64,000 nucleotides of DNA from contig NC_088680.1 of NCBI RefSeq assembly GCF_950023065.1, positions 24,726,559 to 24,790,558 of the forward strand. Direction: 5' to 3'. A model generated the notes under the pieces. It was not told where the DNA came from. It ran no database searches and saw nothing but the letters and a program-made list of their open reading frames with translations. Shown piece by piece: positions 12,624 through 26,080 of the stretch. The position numbers were made by a program, and so were the translations under genes. This DNA is from Planococcus citri. Taxonomy: Eukaryota; Arthropoda; Insecta; Hemiptera; Pseudococcidae. Within the stretch, counting starts at the first letter, position 1. Every line of letters starts with the position of its first letter.

Positions 12624-14982
12624 TGGATTTGAAAAGCAGTAAAATCGTCAATTATTTTGACTAAAAAAAATTCATACGAGGAGGGGAGAAAGAGGATTCG
12701 TCTTCAAACGATTTCATACAATATTAATTTATATACTTAATGCAATTTTATTTTATTGGAAATAAATGTTTAAAAATGTAATGGAGGTGGGAGGGGGGGG
12801 TGTAAAACATTTGAGAAATCTTTATTTGGGAAATTTAAATGATGCAAAATGTGGATTATTTTCCATCTGAAAGTGTATTATTCTCATCTGATCACCATTG
12901 AAGAAATTCAGCATTTTTTAATCATTTGATCCATCCATTTATAAAGAAGGAAGTTCTGAAAATGACCCATGCACTCATAAAAGCCGGTATACTTATATTT
13001 AAAATCGAAGACCGACTCAATAACACATAATAATACAGATACTTACTTATATAGGTCATTTATAAGTTTAATTATTGATGTAACCTGTAAACATAAAGTA
13101 TTAAAATCAGTGGACCATGTGTACTCGATCAATTATTTTATTTTTATGCCTCTGAAGCTTCCGTCTGATTTATTATACCTACCTATACAGAGTTGATGAT
13201 TGAACTTCCACGTCGAACACCTTTATGAATGCGAAGATTCACACGTGTACAAAATACACGAATTTAATAATTCCATCGATCCAACCAAATTGTCCTCCAT
13301 ATTAAATTATTTGAAATCGAAATGAATTTTAAGGATTGGTAAATATCTCTTGGACCTTCTCATTTTCACAGAAAATGTGCTGGTATTTTCAAAGGTATTT
13401 CGTAATGTAATTTTTTCTGCCTAAAATTTGAAGTGACAGCACAAAACAATTGAGAAATAGGTATCATCTCTAAAAACGTAGGTAATGGAAAAGGCCAAGG
13501 TGTGAGCTTTAATCTTAAAAAAGCCACCTATCCTTTTTTCTAATAAGAACTCAAAGATTAAAATTTGAGAAAATTTGAGAAATTTTTTTGGAAAATCATT
13601 TATTGAAATAAACGTAGGTACTTACCTACATATTTGATTTTAAAATACCTATTTTTGGTATCCACATTTGAATTTTTTTTTGTATGTATTTATTCATTTT
13701 CGTAGTTTTATTTTTTGTTCTGATTTTCAAGGGGTTTTAAAAATTACATTTTTTCGAAATTTCACCATTTTTTATCAATTTTTTTTCCAAGGCCTGAAAG
13801 TGAAGTGGTTTTCTTAGATAAAAAAATACTTACCGTACATTCCAGTGAAGGGTGGCAGAGTAAGTAAACGAGGGAGAAAAGCGTATGGTTCTATTTAAGT
13901 CTTCGTTTTTCACAATTTTCTTTTGATATTGAGTAGCAAGTTTTTTAACCTTTTTCAAAATCCCTCGTCACTTCATCCTCTCTATTCGAAAAATTAAAAA
14001 AAAATACAATCCGGCCCAGTACACTTTTTCATCTGAAACATAGGCTTCGAGTGGGTAGCGATGATATTCCAAGACAGATTATTTTTTTTATTGTTCATGA
14101 GGTAACTTTAATTATAGAAATTTGTTGGAATTTATCTCGAAATTTTTCGCATGAGTTCATAAAAATATATTTTTTGAATTTTACACTTGTTGGGAGCTTC
14201 GAAACACTCTTTCATTTTCCAAAAGTTGTCTTCTTCTTTTTCCCTGTGCACTCGTCCAAAAAATACGCCCTTTTCAAAATCAAAATCACCTCGAATGCTT
14301 TCTCAATTATTTATTTTTACGAAATTAGAAAAAAATATAACTGGAAAAAACGAAACAAAATTATGTATATTTAGGTATCATAGACTACACGTAGGTATCG
14401 CGAGTTTTATATACTTACTAAAAATACTCGTCCATCGACGATGAAAAAAATTGAAAAAATTTGAAAAAAAATATCTTAAAAATTATTGCATTACGGTATG
14501 AAATAGGCAACCTCGTTTGTTAAGTATTCTATTCAGTCGGTTAATTGATAATATTATTCAACTCGTCTTACGTTGTAAAACTTGAAAACGAGAAAAAAAT
14601 TCGTCATTACAGGTAATAAATTTTTTCCCCCTTTTAAATAAACACATTCCCGAAATTTTTATATTAAAAAAAAAAGTGAGATAAATAATCTAAGTACACT
14701 TTGAGATCAATCACGTCTCCTAGTTTTTCTCAGTTCTCAAACTTCATCACGAATGACGAGTCTATTCGCCGCGGAAAATTCAGTTTTAAAATACAAATCA
14801 GGCGCTTATTTAAAGACAGACAGACGTTCACATCGAACATGGAAAAAAAATACATATTTACAATAAATTACACCTCTCGTTAGGTTAAAAAGTAATATAC
14901 AAATAATATCACATGAGGAAAATGAATCCTATAGTATAAAATGACGATGAAATGATCGAAAGATAAAAAAAAAATTATAAGC
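12624..14982. other. intergenic stretch downstream of the sugar transporter
   Basis: No gene seen. It should contain the transporter 3' UTR next to 14983; no canonical AATAAA is evident close to the stop. Confidence 0.4.
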
Positions 14983-17900
14983 TTATTTCGGTTCAGGTTT
15001 GATGCCATTTTCAAGGCAATTATCTTTCTTTCGCCTTGAAAAATATTCTTCTTGAATTTGATCCAAACTTTTACCTTTGGTTTCTGGTAAAATAAATATA
15101 CCGAAGAGTAAGGTCATGAAAGAGAAAAAGATGAAGAACAATAGCACATAAGTAACCGGAATTCGATCGGCAATTCCAGGGAATATTTTAATCAACGTTC
15201 CAGTCAAAATAGTAGAGAAAGCTTGAGTCACACCACACATCAGTCCACGAACCTCAGTTCTATACAGTTCGCTAGGCATACATTCGCTCAAAGTTATGCT
15301 ACCGATTGTACAAGTGATCACGTAGAAATACGAGCATATCGGTATGATCCAGGCGAGTTTCCCATCGATTTGCATATTGATACAGGACAGCATTACAGAC
15401 AGAGATAGAGTCATTCCAACACCAGATACCTTCATTAGAGCTTTCCTACTCCAGCAGATTACAGCGAAAGGTGACAAGAAGCTCGAGAAAAAGATACTCA
15501 ACGAGTATCCGATCGAAATATAGTTCAGATCCAATGGTAAATCAATCTTTCCGAAAAGCTTATTACTGTAACTGATCAAAATCGAGTACCCGGAGCATTG
15601 GACGCAGATCTGGAACAGGATGAAGATACCCAAGGGCTTCCAGTTCTTGGCAATGGCAGCCACAGAGACGACACTGTTATCTTTGGATGCTCTAGCGCTG
15701 ACAAATCGATTGTACTCGGATTCCTTGTCGAATGTCTTGTGATCTCTCATTTTTTCAATGATGGCGATCGCCTTGTCTTTGTGGCCTTTTTCCGCGTACC
15801 ATTGAGGTGATTCGGGTATCAGAGTGAGGGCTAGAAGCACCAAACACGACGTGCTGAGGAAAATACCAGCCGAAGTTCTCCAATGAAGGAAACAAGTCAC
15901 CACGTACGATAACGATATACCGGATGTGAAGAAAATTATGAAAACTGATAATAAAATACATCTGCTGCTTTCCTCGGTGATCTCAGCCACGTATACTGAG
16001 CTGCACAAGAACATTCCTGTCGAATTAAAAAAAAAAAAAAAGATAAAAAAATGAAACACGAGGTTAAACTGTATAAGTATCGCATGCAAAAGCCAAATTA
16101 TCCTTAATATGGCGTACGAAAACGTTTAATTAATTTTTTTACACTAAAGTTATTCAAAATTTTGACTTATTTCCCTCCTTCCCCCCGCCCCTGTCGTGCT
16201 CCTCGTCTCGACGACACAGCTCACGTTCTTTTTGATACATAGAGGAGAATGATAGAGAGTATACTTTTTAGTAGACTCGAGAAAGGCTTTCAAGTTTTAA
16301 TTTGAAAATATTCCCGCCTTCTTTGTACGAGGTATTGCGGAGAATGTTCTCTCCATAGCGAGATTAAATATTTTTCATTTTCATTAAAGTGCTATTCAAC
16401 AGCTAAGACCCGGTAGGTGTTTTTTTTTCTGCTGGTGTTTGCTGCGTGGGACAATGCGTAATTTATTTAGTGTCACGTAGTCTTTTAACAATCTACAGTG
16501 TGACAATACGTTGCTGTAGTTGATTTTTATGCTGTTCGAGTTCGCGAAAATTTTCGCCTGACTCGCTTAATATTGTCGCTTTTAATATGTATATTAATTT
16601 TTCTCGATAGAGAAATGAGAGATGTTGGCGGCGTGAGACTGCAGAGACGATGAGACGAATTCTCGAAACAAAAAAATTATATTGCGGGGGCTGCGCGATG
16701 CGAGACGTGAATTTCGTCATTATTTAAAACCGAGCCAATTTCAAAAATTGAAACAGAACATCTTTGAAAATTAAAAATTATCGATGTTGGAATTTTCTCT
16801 GTGCTGCTGGAGCAATTTAGGAGATTGTTAGCACGGTTTATTGGTTGATGTTCGCGTGACATGGGAATTTTCGCGGAGACTGTCGAACTAGGCTAGAGAT
16901 GCTATTGACGTCGTCGATAGAACTAGTTTGATTTACTCGAGTTTATGGTCAAAGGTCGAGATAAAGTAGAACCTATGAACCGGATTCGGTTTCCTGTTAT
17001 TTAATTTTAATTGAATAAGAACTCGCAGCAAGTGAATCGGGATTTTATGTAGGGTATTTTAAAACTAGCTTTTACACGTTTAGGTACAGGGTGTTTAAGA
17101 GGTCATGAAAAAATTAGTTGGAAATTGGCTAATTACCGAAAGTAAATTGCTTATTGGAATATGGAATTTTGTGAAATGTAGAAATATTTTTGAAGAAGTT
17201 GATTTAATTGGTTAACTTGTAAATGAAGCAATCCGCAAAATTCTAATTTCAATGAACCTATGATGGACGAAAATACCTGTCCGATTTGACGACAAAACTT
17301 TCTACAGGGACTCAAAAAAAAAGGACCAAGTTTTTCTGAAGAGGCTTCGAAATGGCTGATTTTTTTTCCTGAAAACTCCCAGGATTTTTTTTTTTGAATT
17401 TTGACCTGAATTTCTTCAAAGTTTGATGTCTCGTTACGACTCCCCCCCTAACAATTGAGGTTATTTTTATTGAACACCTCCCCCCTCTCGTCCTTCAAAC
17501 TATTTTCTATAGGTATTCTACAGATATCAGTTATTTTTTTGGCCTACTTACCTACAGATATACCGATGATGAAAACACCTGCAAATAGCATCATTACATT
17601 CAAGGCGAAAGCAATTAAGATCCAGCCGACAGAGAATATTGCAATGGATAATTTTAGCGATGATATTCGTCCTATTTTATCCATCAAGTATCCGGCTAGT
17701 AAGCTACCGATCGGATTTGGAAATATGCATAAACTCGCTGAAATCAAAACGAAAAAAATTGTTAGTAGGTGTATTTTATTAGTTGAGGGAGGAATATGGA
17801 ATTGGTTCGATGTACGTATTTAAAGACAGGCTGTTTTACGTACCTATCCATGAAGCTGAATCGTGATCCAAGTTTAAAGTTTTATCTTCTAAGAGCTGCT

Positions 17901-20900
17901 TATGAGAGAAATTGATGAATCCACGGGTGATGCCCACCATCATATAAGAAAGATATACTGTGCAGGTGCAGAAGACCTGAAAATTTTCAAAAGCATGATT
18001 AGAAAATTGCTGAAAAATTATTATTGAAATTTTTGAGTTATCTTTAAGGTTCCATCAAAAAGTTTAAAGTGTGCTTGTTTTTTTGTTTTTTTTTTTTGAA
18101 CAATTTTCACAAGGGATCCCTACAGACCATACATTTTTTGAACTGGACAATAAAAATCAAAATAGTATTTTTAAACTCATTATCCACAAAAATTTCAGAT
18201 GCTGAACGAATTTTTCAAAACTCAAAGGCCCCTTTCACTTTGAAAAAGTTCAAAATTCAATCAAATTAAAACTGAAATCAGGTTTATACCTCATTTTAAT
18301 TTTTTTTTAACGGTTTCAAGCAATTCTGGAGTCTTAGTTCTTTTAGATTTCAATATTTTTCAGTTTAAAAAAAATTGCAAAAAAATTGCAAAAAAATTCC
18401 GAAAAAAAATGTTGAGGAATTTTTATCAGGTCTGATTAAGACCTTAATGAGTTGAAAACCTCTCAGAAAAATTTTCAGCTCCGCAAGTCCCCCTGGAAGG
18501 AAGATGTAGGATGTAGGGGCTCTCAAGGAGGATGGGGTCAGTTCCAACAGATATAGTATTTGAAATTCTGCGTCGACCTAAACTATTGCCATGGTAATCC
18601 AAGACCTTTTTAGGATTCTACGAAGCGGTTGAAAATTGAAAATAACTTATTTTTGGGTAAATTCGTATTGAAAAAAAATTTCAAATAATACCTATTCTCA
18701 TTAATTATGCCAAAACATCGAAAGTTGACATTTTTCAAGCTGGGGCAATATTTTGAAACACAATGATGCAAACTTTTTGATCATTATTGTCAATTTCAAA
18801 AAACTGAAAACATTTGGTAAGTTTTTGGCTATGTTTATCAATTAAGTGACCAAACAATTGGCATCACTGCATTCCAAATATTTCCTCAGTTTAAGAAAGG
18901 ATATCTCTCAATTTTTTGGCTCAATTCATGCGAAATATTGGAGGAGAAAAAATTTTCAAAACACGAATTTAGCCAAAAATCAGTGATTTGCAATTTTCAG
19001 CCACTCGGTCAATTCTATATAAAAGTGGTCTTGGATTTTGATTGCAATAGGCGAGATCGATGCCGAATTTCAAATTCTATCTTTTAGAATTGGGCCATCC
19101 CCCCCCCAAAAAAAAATAGGCAGAAATCAGAGCGAAAAAACCATGGATTTTTCGAAAATGTCCAATGTCTCTCCTCCAGAGGCACAAACGGAACTAAAAA
19201 AGTTTTTGATTAACTTTCAACTCAAAATGAAGGTCTTCCCTAAATTTGCTCAAAATCCAGCGACATTTTCTTACCACCATTCTCATCAACTGTCCTCGTG
19301 GCCCTTTTGATCAACTTTGGCTGAACTTTTCCAAGTCTTTTACTGCCTATTTAGACCCTCTTTTTCTTCAGAAGCGTTTTGAAAAAAAAAGTTGGAAAAT
19401 TGATTTTGCAGGTAGGTATTGAATTTCATTTCCAAGTCCTCTCCGCAGGATTTTTCGGAAATTAAAAAATTCCCAAATCTGTCAAAAGCTCTGGAGCGCT
19501 TTGAAACCAGAAATAATAGATTTTAAGGTCAGAAAATCAAGTGTAAATTAAATTTCTGCTTTTTATCTCACAATCACTATAATCAAATTTCAATTTTTCT
19601 TCATAAAAAATGAGACAAATTCAAATTTTTGAAAAATTTTAAAAATGGAGGTAAATCTCCCTTTGGAGGAAAGTTTTAAACCATGGATATATATTTTGCT
19701 TAAATATAAACTCGATTTTTTTAGAATTTCAAATAAGAAGAAAAGATTGGCAAAATATCAGAAAGTCGTTTTTGAGAGTTTGACATAATTTTAGCAATAC
19801 AAAAGTTTTTTCAAAATTCTTAAAAGTCAAATTTAAAATCTGCTCGCCAAACGTTTGAAGGACAATTCATGTTCAAGTAGGTAGTTCTAAATGCAAAATA
19901 AAAGTACATAGTAAAATTCCCAAAAATTATATCTCTTTTTTTTACTATGTACCTACTGATCACTCCCACGACCAGAAAAACATTACGAGATAAACAATAC
20001 TGCGCAGTTTTTATTCAATGTTTCATTCTGTATCATCACTTTCTTTAAAATGACGAAAAACTTGTTGAAACTCTCAAACCAGTTTCTGAAAATTTAAGTA
20101 CCTATAAAATAAATTTTGTTTGAGGGGAAGGGCGATGCTAAAATTCAAAATTTTCTAGAATGGATCAATTTTGATTTTTGCCGACTTTTCGCACGAAAAG
20201 TGAGGTATTGTATTTTTTTTGCGTTTGGCAGAACTTATTAGAAATTTGTGAGATATATTAATTAACATTTTTGTTCTGTTTAAGATTTTTTTCACTAGTT
20301 ACTGAAAACAAAGTGAATTTTGACATTAGTTTCTGTTTTGGTTTTTCAAACGTTTTCTTTCCGTTGATCAGCAATTTTAATGGTTTTGTTTATCATTTGC
20401 CTAGTCAAACTTTGAGAAAAATAGGTGTGTAAAAAATCATAGCAATGAAATCAAAATTTGGTAGTTTTGTGGTTTTGATTTCGGTTATCGTCTTGTTCCC
20501 TGTCTTTGCTTAAAATCATCAACGACATGAAAAATATGAATTCATCGTCTCATCGATTTTATTCTAAAATATCTATAAAATTGAATCTGGGCCACAGATC
20601 TGAGATATTGCTTAAGGATTATGATGAACTTTTAATAAGTCACAAAGAATTCGATTATATTTCGATTTTCGTGCGCGTATTAGGCCTACCTACTCTGTAA
20701 TGTGTCCTATCTCAGATTAAATATCAAGATAATTATATCGCCTGACGCGGATTGTATTTCGAGAATTGAGATACAACATGTTTTGATCGATGTTATGAAT
20801 TCGTATTATCTTATTATCCGTCATTTAGTCTGAAAATTTAATCGAAATATTCTTCATCAACGTAATTTCATTTGGTATACTTAATTACTTATAATCAAAT

Positions 20901-22469
20901 TTTTCACTCTTGAAAACATGTTGCGTCAATTTGCGAATTTGAGCCACATTTTAAAAATGTGAGGTAGCCTATATTTTTACTATTTCCATGTAATATTTTG
21001 CAGACTTAATCCTATTTTTTTCAGGTACAAAATCTTTGTTCCAACCCATTGATGAACCCCAGCAGTAAATTTATCATTTATTTGAACTTTTTAAAACAAG
21101 TTGGTTGTAAAACAAATCCTCGTCCCATTCACGAATCGATGACATAAAAAAAAGACAAGATTACTTTTATCGAATATGAAACTTCATGAAGTGATAATTT
21201 TGAATTTCACCTTCACTACCACACCCACTTCCTTGAGATTTATTTTACATTTTTCTGAATTTTTGTTCTAAAAACGTGTTCAGTTGATTTTTAATTTTTC
21301 GTTCGTTTTTCATAATCGACTTGTGAAGGAAGGATTCCCCCCTCCCACCACCTCTCATCCTTTTTATTTTAATTTCAAGACGTTTTGGTGATTAAATTTT
21401 CTGCAATCAAAAATGTCGCAGCAATACTTGGTGTTCCGCAAATTGAGCATTCGTTCCTGCCCCCCACCTCTTGATGACTTTTTTTCGATATTTGTTGAAT
21501 TTATTTATGATTTATCTTCCTACAGCTCTTCAACTTTTAAAATTTTTAGTAGGAATAAGTAGAATTTCGTTAATTGGAAAGCTCGAAAAACTCATAGTTA
21601 TTTTGCTCTTATTCTTGCCTGTGTGATGATTTTCTGCCCCCCCCCACCCACTTCTAAGAAAAATGTATTTGACCAATTTTTAATTTGGTGATGTAGTTTT
21701 CTGAAATCGAAAGCTTCAAGGAATCAAATTTTGTAAACTCGAAAGTTCCAATTTAGTCACCAGTTGCACTTATTTTTGATAAGAAGGTGTCTTCTGTCAC
21801 TTTTGAATGAGAATAGAATTAAAATTATAACTACCGATAACGATAACTCTCAAAAATTATTCTATTTTTATGATACAAGGCGCAAGTAACTTTTTTCTCT
21901 TCCTGATCTTTTTTTTCTGATCCAGAAAATTTTTGGAGCTTGAATTTTTCTATAGCAAATTTTAATGTTCTGTGATTTATTGGTTCGTATATTTTTTTTC
22001 AACTTTCAGGTCATCATTCTCAACTTATAAAAACTTTTCACGTGCGAAAATTTTAATGATTTTTTTCTTATCTTGAGAGAAAATGAGAATTAATCAAAAA
22101 TCTCTGATATGTGGTGAAATTATCTGTTTTTTCTTCTTTGCTGATACCTAGTATGATTCTTTCCAAAAAAAATCATCAAAAATTGTGACCCCAATAAAAA
22201 TCAAGGTACCTGGTGGAAATTTCGAACCCTTAGAAAAATCACATTAAAAAGCCCCACAGGGTCTAAAATTAACTCAAATTTCCTCTCCTAACAATAAATC
22301 CCCTCTCTTCTTAAAAAAAATACACTCGAAGTGGAAAAAAATCACAAAAAAAGTACGCAAAAAAATCTCAAACTTTACAAAGTTCATTGTCAATATATCA
22401 ACGGTAGCGATTAAATTATATAAAAACGTGAATAAAAATAATTACCTGCATTCGAAGCCCGGACTGCAT
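14983..22469 (-). CDS. SLC2-family sugar transporter (facilitated trehalose transporter Tret1-like)
   Basis: Major facilitator sugar transporter of the plasma membrane. Coding exons, in gene order: 22469-22446, 17976-17844, 17737-17552, 16016-14983; all GT-AG with phases that agree; 458 aa, the usual size. Exon 1 encodes only eight residues (MQSGLRMQ) before a 4.5 kb intron. Visible signatures: SWIA at the exon 2/3 junction, then LLAGYLMDKIGR; AEIT near residue 125; PESPQWY at 182-188; PSELYRTEVRG near 362; PETKG at 425-429. About twelve hydrophobic segments are apparent. Odd point: the QQxSGxN sugar-contact motif of helix 7 reads VQCSGYS at 253-259. The substrate (trehalose, glucose or other) cannot be told from sequence. 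I am sure of the family and the exon model; a further non-coding 5' exon is possible. Confidence 0.93.
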
Positions 22470-22710
22470 GATTTTGATAAATTTCTTAACACAAAAATAA
22501 AAGGTAAATACTGTTTAATGGATGTTTGTAGTCTATATCGCGCGTTATGGTAAAATAAAATGAAAAATTCTGCTCACTAAATAATTACAAATCAACGATG
22601 AAGAAATTTTACATAAAACCACTCTTATCAATAATTTGATAAAACCGTACGCGAGTAAAAGAGTAGAGAGAGAGAGTGTGAGTGAGAGAGTAAGATGGCC
22701 GGACGATATC

Positions 22711-22717
22711 TTTTATA
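22711..22717 (-). promoter_or_regulatory. candidate TATA box of the sugar transporter
   Basis: TATAAAA on the minus strand, about 245 bp upstream of the transporter ATG. It is followed towards the gene by a CT-rich tract (GAGAGAG on the plus strand, about 22665-22690) resembling GAGA-factor sites. Position and motif only; no start site can be confirmed. Confidence 0.3.
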
Positions 22718-24251
22718 AATGTAATTATATATCGTGTGAACGCGCCGTGTAAGTACACATACCGTGAAAAATATTTAAACTACAAAACTGGCCGTTTTTA
22801 TATTGCTGATTGCAGCAGCTCCCCTCGACCCCTCCGGCCATAGCTAGGACAATTCCCACAGATGTTTGATTTTCGAATGTGAACTTCGATAAGAAGCGAG
22901 TGATATCTACGTAATTAGCTGTAAACGTAGAACAATTCGATCGATAATTTCATTCGGTACTACGAGATGACACGAATAGACATATTGTTTTCGTAGTCGT
23001 CGTCGTAGGTATTTATATGTATTTCTCTCTGATCATAATATTGAATCCATCCCAATTCAAAAATATACATTCTTGATCGGTCAATTCGACGAAAGCAGAC
23101 AAAACATTGTAATGTGTGTAATTAAAGGTCGTTTTAATTTGTTTTTAATATATTTATCTTCGATTACATGTGACGTATGCGAAGGTATTCATTTGTCTTG
23201 TTTTTCTTCGCATCCTTCAATGATTTGCACTTTTTGTTTTGTTTTTTGGTCTGTAAGAAAATGATCTCTAGGTGTAAAATTTCCATCTTTGGCACGAGTT
23301 CGACACCTGATCATTCCTATAGTTAGTTACGTTGCTCGATCATTGATTACGTAAATTATCGTACTCGTATGTCTTTCAAGTTACACTGTATAAGTTAATC
23401 GACTTGTACCTACTGAAATTAATGATAATGAAACTATATAAGTATGTACGTAGATATGCGAAATGGTCGTAAGTACTTGAATTGTTCCCTTGATATTGCC
23501 GATTATACGAGTATTAGGTATCAATTAAATGACCGTGATTGTTACTCTGAGCATGAGCTATACAATGGCATATTAGTAGGTATATTTAACTGAATGAAAT
23601 CTTTGTAAAGGATATTTTCAAAAGGTTGCCTCGTTGAATTGCATATTTAACTGTGCAGTTTTCTTTTGAATGGTAACACTGCAAAAACGAATAATTTTTT
23701 CTTAGAATTTTCGGTTCATTTTGCTTTTCGTTTTTTCGCGATAAAATTACCTTATGCAATCAATTGCGAATTTAAATCATCGATACGTTTTTAAAATGTA
23801 ATTAGGTGGTTATATGTACTTAAGTGCATGAAAAGTTATCTAAAGAGAGCACCTACGCAAAAAAGGCTACCGAATTCATAGATAATGAGTTTTAATTCGT
23901 TTTCCTTTTCTTCTCACCTGTTTTCTATCCCTATCTTTGGCACACAGTCGTTATCCTTGACCCTTGAAACGCAAAAAGTCATCGTCGTGCAGATTTATGG
24001 TCAATTTATCTCTCTTTTTCAAAAGTGTTTGGTGCTGGTGTCGAGTCACTTATTTGCGTTGGAAAACATTTTTGGACAAGTTGTTGAGTAATATTATTTT
24101 TGGAGTGTTTTTTTTCTTAGCAAAAAAATATCAAATTTTGTTTTAGTTAGATTTTGAATTTTTCAATTTACCTGTTTCTTATACTTTCGTAGAATTTCGA
24201 AAAATAAATTTTCGAAAGTTTCTGTTCTTTTTCAGAATTTGAAATTTATAG
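22718..24251. other. intergenic stretch upstream of the sugar transporter
   Basis: AT-rich with several GTAGGTA/TACCTAC oligonucleotides. No coding region supported. Confidence 0.4.
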
Positions 24252-24930
24252 AATTTTTTTTTTTTTGGGTGTTTATAATTGCAAGATTATTACACCCGTA
24301 AGGGGGGGGGGTTAGATTTGGTTTGTGAGGTTGATGTTTTTTATTAGGGAGATGAATTTTTGTATTTCTGAGGGTTCGTCAGGGATAATAGTAGGTGGGT
24401 TTTCTTTTATCTGTAGTGTAAGTCTGTTTTGTTTTAGTTGGGGACAGTTGAAAAGTATGTGTTGGATGGATGTGGGTTCGTTTCTGCAAAATTGGCATGA
24501 GGGTTTTGGTTCTTTTTGGTACATATAAGTAGTTATGAGTAATTTTTGTGTGGCCTATTCTTAGTCTGGTAATCAGGATTTCTTCTTTTCTGTTCAGGTG
24601 GCCTAGATTTTTCCAGGGGAGGGTAGTTTTTTTATGTTGGAAGAGTTTGTTTGAAGTTTGTTGTGACCAAAAGTTCTGCCAGTTAGTAAATGTGTTGTGA
24701 GTGATTAGAGATTTAATGTCATCAGGAGTGAGCATAATATTGGAGGTTAAAAAGGGACTTATGTATGCCTTGGACTATGGGATGGTCAGAAAAGATGTTT
24801 TGAATGGATAGCAGTGAACTTAGTGAGTCGCTTTGGATTAAGAATTTTTTATTTTCTGATTGAATGGAAATTATATCTATTAGGCAATGTTTTATGGCAG
24901 TGAGTTCAGCAGTAAAAATTGAGGCACATC
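24252..24930 (-). pseudogene. 3' end of a non-LTR retrotransposon (RNase H and C-terminal zinc knuckle)
   Basis: Reading the minus strand from about 24930: FTAELTAIKHCL and FLIQSDSLSSL with HPIVQGI are RNase H signatures (acidic residues in AEL and SDS kept); then RKEEILITRLRIGHTKITH and CQFCRNEPTSIQHILFNCP, typical of the end of jockey-like ORF2. At least one stop and one frameshift (near LYVPK/MYQKE) break it. It ends with a 31-nt hairpin (24267-24297) and a poly-A run (poly-T on the plus strand). 5'-truncated and dead. Confidence 0.85.
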
Positions 24931-25574
24931 AGTTGTGAATTAAGTATTGTTTAAATATGAAAAATGCCAGTATTCTACAATTCAAGTACGAAAACGTGTC
25001 CATTGAGTGGACAATTTTGCGGTGAAAAAAAGAGAGTTGGGATTTCATAGGAGTCGGTTGGACATAAGTATGAGAAAAATTGGTATTTTAAGGGTGACCC
25101 AGTAGGTAACTGGAGCCTCGAACCCCTCATTTTCCGAAGTTGATGAGGATTTTTTTTTTATTTGATGGGGGACTTTCATACGAGTCCAGATGGGTATTTT
25201 TTTTAGTGGGATCCGAGCACATTTGTGTGTTCTCGTATGGCCCTTTGAATGTGATTTTCGTCGAATTTCCTTCATTTTTCGCACAAAAACCTTTCCACAG
25301 GCAGGCTCAATATTACGTGCGGTGAAAAAATTAGCTGCTTTATAATTACATACACAGTTACACACAATTTTATTCTGCATTGATAAAGCCAAAATTCATC
25401 AGCAGAGAATTTTTGAAATTTTGCATCCTCCTTGCGACCTATCAAAATGAGTTAAAATTTCGCAAGAAAAACAAAAATGTCAATGATTTACTTTTTTGAC
25501 TACTTCTAAAAAATTTGGAGTTGAAAATTTCATCAAAATTAAAAAAAAAAAATTGAAAAATTATCAGGCGACCT
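24931..25574. other. intergenic stretch
   Basis: No recognisable gene or element; the 115-codon minus-strand frame at 25045 lacks family features. Confidence 0.35.
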
Positions 25575-26080
25575 GTTTACGTTGGTTAAAATTTTGCTAG
25601 AAAAACAAAAATGTCACCAGGATTCAACAAGACTCACTAGGCACAAAATCGAGCACTTTACGGTCATTGCTTGGCGAATCTGTCACCAAGAAGTCACCAG
25701 ACACTGAAATTTTAATTTGTCATGTGTTGGTGACTTGTTGGTAATTGATTCACCAAAAGTCACCAGGTACAGAATCGATCACATTGTGGACATTGCTTGG
25801 TGAATCCATCACCAAGGAGTCACCAGATAATCAATTATGAATTTCTTATGTTTTTGTGACTTATTGGTGAGTGATTCACCAAAAGTCACCAAAGATTCGC
25901 CAGAGCTTGCCTGGTACAAATTCAATCACATAAGAGAAGTCACCAGACAGTGAAATTCAAATGTTTTATAGGTTGGTGACTTCTTGGTGACTGAATCACC
26001 AAAAGTCACCAGGTACAAAATCGATCGCATTATGGGTCCTTGCTTGGTGAATCTATCACCAAAAAGTCATCAGACAGTCG
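25575..26080. repeat. tandem satellite, about 125-140-bp unit, four copies
   Basis: Units share TCACCAGGTACAAAATCGATC, TGCTTGGTGAATC, ATCACCAA(G/A)(G/A)AGTCACCAGA and TTGGTGACTT. Each unit contains GGTGACTT and AAGTCACC-like inverted pairs, so it can fold back on itself. Confidence 0.75.

Noticed and set aside
15223..17823. Plus-strand open frames opposite the sugar transporter exons
   Set aside because: Antisense shadows of confirmed coding exons.
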